11,668 nucleotides of DNA from Deltaproteobacteria bacterium (lineage in GTDB: Bacteria > Desulfobacterota > DSM-4660 > Desulfatiglandales > B25-G16). A program made the position numbers and the translations under genes. This document shows positions 6,946-11,668 of this stretch, piece by piece. How positions within the stretch are numbered: position 1 is the first letter of the stretch; every line of letters starts with the position of its first letter. The stretch lies in assembly GCA_020348625.1 (NCBI GenBank), contig CP070752.1, forward strand, positions 1,264,903 to 1,276,570, given 5' to 3'. Below the pieces are notes generated by a model. It saw nothing but the letters and a program-made list of their open reading frames with translations, was not told the origin of the DNA and did no database searches.

Positions 6946-7024
6946 GATATAAAATTGCCTCACAACATTGCTTCCCCGTGGGAGGAGCCTCAATCTCCTT
7001 CTGACCAACGATGTTTTAAAATAT
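6946..7024 (-). pseudogene. Truncated second MoaD/ThiS-like gene remnant
   Basis: Read on the minus strand, this stretch gives NIVGQKEIEAPPTGK...CCEAILYL. It aligns with RIVGQRELEVSLPQGSTLKALLYW (about residues 14-37) of the intact MoaD-like protein at 7444-7734. DNA identity is also obvious (GTTGGTCAGAAGGAG against GTCGGTCAGAGGGAG). A TAA at 7016-7018 sits where the intact copy reads a Lys codon, the N-terminus is missing, and after LYL the similarity stops. The C-terminal Gly-Gly needed for sulfur transfer is absent, so this is a dead fragment. It follows the stop of the amidohydrolase/PhlG chimera by 15 bases. The order PhlG-tail then MoaD is thus repeated, which suggests an old duplication of the module. 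Confidence 0.7.
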
Positions 7025-7038
7025 TTTTGCCCTATAAG

Positions 7039-7254
7039 TTACTTGCTGGCTGTCTCTTTAGCGTACAAGTCTGGCAGCAGATCAGCAAGATTACCCATTT
7101 CCTCAATGCAATGCTGCATAAGCGCCAGTCGAACTTCAGGATCTGAATTTTCCAAGGGATAGGGGAACTCCTTGCCCTCTCCATAGTATTTGGCCTTCTC
7201 CATCACCTTGCCCACCGATTCCGATATGAGGTGACTAAATATATCGATGATCAT
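7039..7254 (-). pseudogene. Chimeric ORF: amidohydrolase N-terminus fused to PhlG-like C-terminus
   Basis: This is a 71-codon open frame. Residues 1-43 (MIIDIFSHLISESVGKVMEK...DPEVRL) look like the start of a metal-dependent amidohydrolase of the ACMSD-like type, which is normally over 300 residues long. Residues 44-71 (ALMQHCIEEMGNLADLLPDLYAKETASK) are the last segment of a PhlG-like hydrolase, nearly identical to the end of the gene at 8144-8731. The junction falls at GCGCTTATGCA, shared with the PhlG gene apart from one base. In the 25-codon shared tail I count 10 base differences, nine of them synonymous. The ATG at 7252-7254 keeps a usable ribosome binding site (GGGAG). Neither catalytic domain is complete, so it is best seen as a deletion product. 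Translation into a small protein is possible. Confidence 0.75.
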
Positions 7255-7443
7255 CGCATTTTTGCTCCCGCTTTAGATTCCCTCAAAATAACCTCCCTCA
7301 GCGGCCCAAAACCATTTGCCCGATCCACTCAGTATCCTGCAAACAATCCTTATCCCTGTTCAACCGCTTTCTGCCGAAACCTCATCCCGTCAGATCCCGA
7401 ACTAGGCCTCCGCGTCCCTATTCAGCAGAGGCCTTAACCTTGT
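7255..7443 (-). other. Intergenic region with GC-rich hairpin after the MoaD gene
   Basis: No intact gene is seen in this 189-base gap. Nine bases after the MoaD stop lies a hairpin: AGGCCTCCGC at 7404-7413 and GCAGAGGCCT at 7425-7434, ten pairs with one G-T and an 11-base loop. It has no T-tract on either strand, so it is more likely a transcript-end stabiliser or attenuator than an intrinsic terminator. Closer to the chimera, a short minus-strand frame (VDRANGFGPLREVILRESKAGAKMR) ends in a TGA that overlaps the chimera ATG as ATGA. It may be the tail of a lost gene; I do not recognise it. Confidence 0.4.
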
Positions 7444-7734
7444 CTAGCCGCCACCTACAAGCGCAATCATAATGACCTCATCTCCATCCTGCAGTACCGT
7501 GTCCATGCCATCCAGGAATCCAATGTCCTGACCGTTTATCATTAATCGGACGTGCGGATGAGGACTGGCACTACCCGGATGAAACAGGTAGGAGGCAATT
7601 TTTTCTCCCCAGGTATCAACCATCCAGTAAAGTAGCGCCTTCAGGGTGCTTCCCTGTGGAAGGGAAACCTCGAGCTCCCTCTGACCGACTATTCTTTTTA
7701 ATACCGGTGTTGTGTGAATCTTGACCCTAATCAC
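7444..7734 (-). CDS. MoaD/ThiS-like ubiquitin-fold sulfur carrier protein
   Basis: This small beta-grasp protein ends in ALVGGG, the C-terminal Gly-Gly that is adenylated and thiocarboxylated in MoaD/ThiS proteins. DGDEVIMIALVGGG is the typical final strand and tail. The preceding VRLMINGQDIGFLDGMDTVLQDGDE matches the NG...L...LxDGDxV pattern of the fold. MoaD-like proteins are often encoded next to tungsten-containing aldehyde oxidoreductases and supply sulfur for the pyranopterin cofactor. I prefer the GTG start at 7732-7734 (VIRVKIHTTP, 96 residues, GGGA nine bases upstream). The TTG at 7747-7749 would give five extra residues, but it lies against the stop of the AOR remnant and lacks a ribosome binding site. 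Its former AOR partner is dead, so it probably serves the intact AOR upstream. Confidence 0.85.
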   Translation of the reverse strand: MIRVKIHTTPVLKRIVGQRELEVSLPQGSTLKALLYWMVDTWGEKIASYLFHPGSASPHPHVRLMINGQDIGFLDGMDTVLQDGDEVIMIALVGGG

Positions 7735-7750
7735 CGCTACTAATCCCAAT

Positions 7751-7897
7751 CTATAGCCATAACTGGTCAGCTACATATCCAAGGCCCAAATCCATACGTT
7801 CATCTCCGGCGGGAATCCCGGTAATGACATCCCTGCCCCTAACTGCATACTATTCGTCCGGCCCTTTTTTGAGATCACCCCGGCTAATGTTTGACAA
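7751..7897 (-). pseudogene. C-terminal remnant of a second aldehyde ferredoxin oxidoreductase
   Basis: The minus strand reads ISRGDLKKGPDE-stop-YAVRGRDVITGIP, then LGLGYVADQLWL-stop. This aligns with the end of the intact AOR at 8977-10851 (DDLKQMLDEYYTVRGWDLNSGIP...LGLGYVADQLGL). The DNA aligns without gaps for about the last 110 bases, including a near-identical final 35. An in-frame TAG at 7850-7852 replaces a Tyr codon, and the body of the gene is missing, so it is a pseudogene. Its stop codon abuts the MoaD-like gene, the order usually seen in AOR-MoaD pairs. This shows that the MoaD gene once belonged to a second AOR gene that has since been lost. It is diverged from the intact AOR, so the duplication is not recent. 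Confidence 0.8.
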
Positions 7898-8143
7898 AAG
7901 AAACTTATATGGAATTGGTACCCATAGATTTTCGGTCAAACGCCCTACCGATATCATATGAACATTCTTACCAATAAAGGCAAAGCTGTTCTTCACCTGT
8001 CAGCCAATAGGCAGGACTTCGCCTCAGACGATTGCTGGGCTAGAATTCCACGACCTTCTTAATGGCAGGGGCGCCTGGAGTGTCAATTCTTCAACAGAAA
8101 GCTATAGGATTACTATCGCCCTCTCAAAGTTCTGTTTCAGATG
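7898..8143 (-). other. Decayed stretch between PhlG-like gene and AOR remnant
   Basis: These 246 bases have no intact gene but contain protein-like scraps. From GTG at 7994-7996 a frame runs VKNSFAFIGKNVHMISVGRL...WVPIPYKFLLSN straight into the AOR remnant, up to the TAG at 7850. It looks coding, but I cannot assign it. A TGA at 8000-8002 precedes it. At about 8041-8091 another frame reads RIDTPGAPAIKKVVEF-stop, which resembles a gene end but is only 16 codons. No strong promoter or terminator is seen. The picture fits remains of genes removed by deletion. Confidence 0.35.
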
Positions 8144-8731
8144 CTATCGGCCCATTGTCTCTTTGGCATACAACTCGGGAAGCAGATCGGCAAGATTGCC
8201 CATTTCTTCAATGCAATGTTGCATGAGCGCACTACCGAACTCCTCGGGGGCATCGAAAAGCCAGAATCGACTCCGCATTTCACAGCCGAAATTGGTATCG
8301 CGGACAAAATGGATTAGGTGACCCAATTGCTTATCCTCTTCAAGCAACCCCACATCCCCACAGACAGCAGCTCCAACCTTGGCTTCTTTGAACCGTGATG
8401 TGTCGAAGAAATCAGACGGTTCACGGAATGTAATTTTTAATTTGACAAGCTCCCCACCCACGTATTCGTGGACAAGATGGCTTGCACCAACATAGTGACC
8501 GGGTCTCCAGTGCTCATCCCAGTCCCCGATTATGTGGTCCTTCGGATGCCACAGTTTGTATTTTTCCGTATCCCCGGCATATCCAAACCACCAGTCCACC
8601 ATTTTTCCGGCGCACTTGGGCATCCGGGTTAGAACAGCTATATATATTTGATTGTTTGGCAGGCGCATGTAACCGGTCTCTGTTGGCAAATACCCTGGTT
8701 TCAGAAGCTCACTTACATTTTCCAGTATCAT
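8144..8731 (-). CDS. PhlG-like (2,4-diacetylphloroglucinol hydrolase-type) C-C hydrolase
   Basis: This protein of about 195 residues resembles the PhlG zinc hydrolase family, which cleaves a C-C bond between an aromatic or diketone ring and an acyl group. Seen in order (numbered from the upstream ATG at 8746): LPTETGYMRLPNNQIYIAVLTRMP, WWFGYAG, KLWHPKDH (His67/His71), HEYVGGELVKL (Glu94), VRDTNFGCEMRSRFWL, and QHCIEEM (His177, Glu181). The last is the HxxxE pair that, with an upstream His and Glu, holds zinc in PhlG (His129, Glu160, His270, Glu274). It is clearly shorter than PhlG, lacking much of the N-terminal region. I chose the ATG at 8729-8731 (MILENVSELLKPG) because GGGGAG lies seven bases upstream; the ATG at 8744-8746 has no such site. 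The real substrate is unknown. It follows AOR after a probable terminator. Confidence 0.85.
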   Translation of the reverse strand: MILENVSELLKPGYLPTETGYMRLPNNQIYIAVLTRMPKCAGKMVDWWFGYAGDTEKYKLWHPKDHIIGDWDEHWRPGHYVGASHLVHEYVGGELVKLKITFREPSDFFDTSRFKEAKVGAAVCGDVGLLEEDKQLGHLIHFVRDTNFGCEMRSRFWLFDAPEEFGSALMQHCIEEMGNLADLLPELYAKETMGR

Positions 8732-8846
8732 AGTTCTTCTCCCCATGTTATCGATTGCCGTCCGCTGTTCTGTCTCTTAAACGGTGTATCCCCATGCAGT
8801 CTTTTCCGTAAATATGGACTACAACGACTCAAAGGCATACTTCGTG

Positions 8847-8883
8847 ACAAACTAAACAAATGCCACTCTTGCCTCTCGTGGCA
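8847..8883 (-). terminator. Probable intrinsic terminator after the AOR gene
   Basis: On the minus strand, TGCCAC and GTGGCA (8878-8883 and 8861-8866) form a six-pair stem with an 11-base loop. They are followed by TTTGTTTAGTTTG at 8860 downwards. The stem is short and the T-tract interrupted, so termination may be partial. It would reduce AOR read-through into the PhlG-like gene. A second small hairpin (GGTGA/TCACC at 8961-8974) sits just after the AOR stop. The rest of this 230-base gap shows no gene I can support. Confidence 0.45.
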
Positions 8884-8976
8884 AATTTCTTAGGCCCCAT
8901 AAGCCTCTTTGGTACTTTGTATTAGATGCTCCCCTTAGGGACGAGGGTTTTCCTTATCTCGGTGAATACTCACCAT

Positions 8977-10851
8977 CTATAGCCCTAGCTGGTCAGCTAC
9001 ATATCCAAGGCCGAGTTCCTCAAGCTTTTTTCGGGTTGGAATACCGGAGTTAAGATCCCAGCCCCTAACCGTGTAGTATTCGTCCAGCATCTGTTTGAGA
9101 TCGTCTACGCTGATACAATGACCTTTGGAGGCGCCGCCCTGCAAAGGCTCCTTCATCACCCTCTCTGGCAGTGTATCGTCTGCCCTGCTAAACCCCTCCC
9201 GAACATTGAAGGCCCTTGCCAAATTATTTATCCGCTCGCCTACCTTTTCGATCTCCTCGGGTGTACAAATAAGCCCTGTAACAGCCTCCATTAAAGCCGC
9301 TGTATTTTGGGTAGCAAAATGGGAGACAGCCATGTCCAAAAGAAACACACACATGGTAGGACAGTCAGCTGTAGCCGTTCGTACATCCTGGTTCCACTTG
9401 GTAAGTTTGCCTTTACCTTCCGTAGCAAATCTGTCCACTGGATAGGGGGTGGGAGTCCCGAAAATCTCCTGAAAGGCATAGCCCCTGTTGTGGTCGGCAC
9501 CGGTGAAGGCCGTGGCATAATTCAACCCATGGGCCTTGGCGCCCCGGACATCATATCCGGGCAGCTCCAGGCCCTTTACGTGTAACGCGTATTTCTCTGC
9601 CCCTTTACCTATCTTCTCAGCTGCAACCAGAACCCCATCGGCAAGGATGTCTCCAAGCCCCTCCCGGAATGCCATCTGCCGAAGCAGGGTTACCATCGCT
9701 TCGTGATTGCCAAAATTAAGCTTGAGGCCACCGGTGTCGGAGGTGCCCAAGATTCCCTTCTCGAATAACTCCATGGCAAATCCGATGACCACCCCTGCCG
9801 ATATGGTATCCAAGCCGAGTTCGTCAGCGAGACGGTCTGCAGCGATTATAGCGTCCATGTTGTCAACGCCTGTCTGTCCACCAAACGAGTACATGGTTTC
9901 AAACTCCGGACCTTCAGTCAAAATTCCAGTATAGGGCTCTGTGCGGGCCAGCTTTAACTGGCTGCATCCTACAGGGCATCCGTAGCAAAATTCCCTGCCA
10001 ACATTCCGGGTCTCAAGGGCCTCTACCCCGATTTGCTCTACAGGGGTGAACTCACCCGTAGCTGACCAGTTCTTGGCTGGAAATATCCCCAGGGCACACG
10101 TATTGTCTACATTTGAGGGAGTGCCAGTTCTTGAAAATTCAGGATAGAGCACAGCGCTTTCTTTCATCGCTGCCTTCATCTTTCGGCTTGCGGACTTCAG
10201 TTTTTCTTTGGAAGCCACGCCAATGGAGCCGGTGCCCCGCACGGCGATTGCCTTGAGGTTTTTGGACCCCATCACCGCACCAAGTCCTTTACGCCCTGCA
10301 GCCCTCATCTCATTGATGATACAGGCTATTCTGCTCAGGTTTTCGCCTGCAGGCCCGATACAGGCAATCCGCACATTCTGGTCCTTTAGATCGTTTTTGA
10401 TGATCTGCTGGCAATCTGTGGTTTTTAGACCCCATAAACCACGTGCGTCACGAAACCGAACGTCACCATTCTTAATCCAGACATAGGTGGGCTTTTCTGC
10501 CTTGCCCTCAATGATCAAGGCATCATACCCGGCGAGCTTCAATTCCGCCGGAAAATACCCTCCGGTGAGGGCAACACCAACCGCATTTGTCAAGGGAGAT
10601 TTGCCAGTAACGGCCATTCGGCTGGAACAGGGCACGGAGGTCCCCGAGAAAGGTCCCGCAGCGAAGATCAGCTTGTTCTCTGGTCCCAAGGGGTCAGTGC
10701 CTTTGGGAACCTCATCGAACAGATACTTAATTCCGAATCCTGCTCCGCCGATATAGTCCCTGGCAACTTCCTGGGTCAATTCCTCTTCCCTGGCGGTCTT
10801 ATCGGTGAGATTAATCCGCATGACTTTCCCCGTATATCCGCCGTCAAACAT
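8977..10851 (-). CDS. Aldehyde ferredoxin oxidoreductase (tungstopterin enzyme), complete
   Basis: This 624-residue protein has the length and layout of the AOR family, which oxidises aldehydes to acids, or the reverse, with ferredoxin. The N-terminal domain has GYTGKVMRINLT (5-16), YIGGAGFGIKYL (33-44), GPFSGTSVPCSSRMAVTGKSP (66-86) and AGRKGLGAVMGSKNLKAI (185-202), all pterin-binding signatures. The [4Fe-4S] ligands are Cys289, Cys292 and Cys296 in CYGCPVGC. The fourth lies in TADCPTMC, probably Cys501, with the Asp five residues before it as in the known enzyme (Pyrococcus: 288, 291, 295, 494). EGPEFETMYSFGG (313-325) is also typical. GAGGAGG precedes the ATG at 10849-10851. It lacks an adjacent electron-transfer subunit. 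Sulfur for its cofactor may come from the MoaD-like protein at 7444-7734. Its exact aldehyde is unknown. Confidence 0.95.
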   Translation of the reverse strand: MFDGGYTGKVMRINLTDKTAREEELTQEVARDYIGGAGFGIKYLFDEVPKGTDPLGPENKLIFAAGPFSGTSVPCSSRMAVTGKSPLTNAVGVALTGGYFPAELKLAGYDALIIEGKAEKPTYVWIKNGDVRFRDARGLWGLKTTDCQQIIKNDLKDQNVRIACIGPAGENLSRIACIINEMRAAGRKGLGAVMGSKNLKAIAVRGTGSIGVASKEKLKSASRKMKAAMKESAVLYPEFSRTGTPSNVDNTCALGIFPAKNWSATGEFTPVEQIGVEALETRNVGREFCYGCPVGCSQLKLARTEPYTGILTEGPEFETMYSFGGQTGVDNMDAIIAADRLADELGLDTISAGVVIGFAMELFEKGILGTSDTGGLKLNFGNHEAMVTLLRQMAFREGLGDILADGVLVAAEKIGKGAEKYALHVKGLELPGYDVRGAKAHGLNYATAFTGADHNRGYAFQEIFGTPTPYPVDRFATEGKGKLTKWNQDVRTATADCPTMCVFLLDMAVSHFATQNTAALMEAVTGLICTPEEIEKVGERINNLARAFNVREGFSRADDTLPERVMKEPLQGGASKGHCISVDDLKQMLDEYYTVRGWDLNSGIPTRKKLEELGLGYVADQLGL

Positions 10852-10977
10852 CTCCTACCTCCTCTTTGACCTTACTGGTGTCGCTCACTGCTATGTAGCA
10901 AAGAACCTTTAATCAATTCGCCGGGCATGCGCTTCATTTTGTGGAGACACACTACATCATCCTCCATCCATGTGAGC

Positions 10978-11340
10978 CTATTCAGACTGTCCAACCCAAG
11001 CATCCTCACCACGCAGAATGTAAAAATCACCAGCCCACTTAGCTAACCATCCTGCCAGAAAATCCTCCTGAAAGGATTTAGAGTCGAAATCCTTTTGCCA
11101 ATCCTCCAGATTTGTCAGATCCATGATACCAATAAATCTCCACGGTGATTTCACCTCTACCGGTCGGCTATTAGGGTCGTTGCCATCTCCCTTTACACCA
11201 CCCTCCATTTTTGCAAGGGTGAAACCCTTGCATGCAGGCATGTTGATCATAAAAGGCCCCTTAAACTCCTCGCAGTATTTTATATATTCTTCATCCGTAA
11301 CCGTATCTTTCAAATTATAGAGAATGATCTCCTTTGCCAT
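10978..11340 (-). CDS. Small dimeric alpha/beta-barrel (HapK/REDY-like) protein
   Basis: This 120-residue cytosolic protein starts EIILYNLKDTVTDEEYIKYCEE and has KGPFMINMPACKGFTLAKMEG (27-47), PWRFIGIMDLTNLEDWQKD (66-84) and a C-terminal WLAKWAGDFYILRGE (98-112). The beta-alpha-beta-beta-alpha-beta rhythm and the phrase FIGIMDLTN...DW are those of dimeric ferredoxin-like barrels (ABM, EthD, HapK/REDY-like groups). I lean to HapK/REDY-like on the N-terminus, from memory only. Such proteins act as small monooxygenases, isomerases or binding proteins without cofactors, so no reaction is claimed. The start is firm: AAAGGAAAGGAG directly before the ATG at 11338-11340. It is followed after 126 bases with no gene by the AOR gene, so the two are probably co-transcribed. 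Confidence 0.75.
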   Translation of the reverse strand: MAKEIILYNLKDTVTDEEYIKYCEEFKGPFMINMPACKGFTLAKMEGGVKGDGNDPNSRPVEVKSPWRFIGIMDLTNLEDWQKDFDSKSFQEDFLAGWLAKWAGDFYILRGEDAWVGQSE

Positions 11341-11668
11341 TTTTTCTCTCCTTTCCTTTCAGATAAACCAACCTATCGCGAGGGCGTGACTTAATAACCG
11401 AGGCAATAGAAACCGCCTCACAGGCGTCGTTATGCAAAACCTGACAAAACTCCTCATCTGCTTTCGAGGCAATGTCTTAATTCAGGAAATAATACACGCC
11501 ATGCCGTGATTTAATGGCACTTGAAAATCAAGGTATCCATCGTCTGCCAAGCTCTTGTGTTTTAGACGATTCACCTCCTTTCGCAATTGAAAATGATATG
11601 GTCCAAAAAGTTAGTTTACAGGATATTCCCTCTCAGTCGCGGATCGAGATCATTTTCGCCTGAACGGG
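11341..11668 (-). promoter_or_regulatory. Gene-free leader with repeats and an orphan Shine-Dalgarno
   Basis: These 328 bases hold no gene I can support apart from possible ends of an upstream gene beyond 11668. Two frames stop at 11633-11635 and 11616-11618, and I cannot choose between them. Seen here: a 9-base inverted repeat GAAAATGAT/ATCATTTTC (11589-11597, 11649-11657); AAAGGAGGTGA at 11571-11581, a perfect Shine-Dalgarno on the minus strand with no start codon at the right distance; a 7-base inverted repeat ATCGTCT/AGACGAT (11539-11545, 11564-11570) directly beside it; a direct repeat CGTGAYTTAAT (11385-11395, 11505-11515); a second direct repeat CGAGGCAAT (11399-11407, 11465-11473); and a small CGCCT/AGGCG hairpin at 11414-11426. 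The promoter of the HapK-like/AOR unit is probably here. Confidence 0.4.

Noticed and set aside
7404..7434. Hairpin after MoaD as an intrinsic terminator
   Set aside because: The stem is strong, but neither strand has a T-tract after it. It is recorded only as a possible stabilising structure.
8728..8838. 36-codon minus-strand frame ending in an ATGA overlap with the PhlG-like start
   Set aside because: There is no Shine-Dalgarno before its ATG, composition is Arg-rich and unlike a protein family, and such overlaps arise by chance. The PhlG gene has its own ribosome site.
11340..11435. Short minus-strand frames just before the HapK-like gene (32 codons from an ATG near 11432)
   Set aside because: No ribosome binding site, no family resemblance, and the competing frame lacks a start codon. 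Too short to support.
1..11668. CRISPR array, tRNA or rRNA genes, complete insertion sequence
   Set aside because: No regularly spaced repeats, no tRNA-like cloverleaf or rRNA segment (TCACCTCCTTT at 11571-11581 is only a short SD complement), and no transposase or integrase coding sequence was seen.

Overview
All convincing genes lie on the minus strand, so the window is read from high to low coordinates. It looks like a catabolic island of an anaerobic bacterium. The reasons are a complete aldehyde:ferredoxin oxidoreductase-type tungstoenzyme with a MoaD-like sulfur carrier, a TAXI-type TRAP transporter, and hydrolytic or retro-Claisen C-C bond-cleaving enzymes, with no oxygenase. This gene style is common in Desulfobacterota (deltaproteobacterial syntrophs and sulfate reducers) and related anaerobes. 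The assignment is inference from gene content only.

Layout in transcription order: (a) 11341-11668, a leader with no intact gene but several repeats and an orphan Shine-Dalgarno sequence; (b) a small dimeric alpha/beta-barrel (HapK/REDY-like) protein, 10978-11340; (c) an aldehyde ferredoxin oxidoreductase, 8977-10851; (d) a short PhlG-like C-C hydrolase, 8144-8731; (e) a decayed stretch, 6818-8143, with the C-terminal scrap of a second oxidoreductase, an intact MoaD-like protein, an in-frame amidohydrolase/PhlG chimera and a truncated second MoaD; (f) the TRAP transporter, as a TAXI binding protein (5783-6814) and a fused permease (3721-5652); (g) an IclR regulator, 2631-3410; (h) a cyclase-family metal hydrolase, a cupin, a BKACE beta-keto acid cleavage enzyme, and the first 36 codons of a short-chain dehydrogenase running off the window at position 1.

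How the genes could work together (inference): the TRAP system imports an organic acid, probably cyclic or aromatic. The PhlG-like hydrolase and the cyclase-family hydrolase cleave C-C or C-N/C-O bonds next to carbonyls. The BKACE enzyme cleaves a beta-keto acid with acetyl-CoA. The AOR interconverts an aldehyde and an acid with ferredoxin, the SDR handles an alcohol/ketone step, and IclR senses a ligand. No substrate can be named from sequence alone.

The most unusual part is 6818-8143, which records duplication and deletion of an AOR-PhlG-MoaD module: two PhlG tails, two AOR tails and two MoaD proteins, with one of each damaged. One deletion fused an amidohydrolase start to a PhlG end in a frame that is still open and still has a ribosome binding site.
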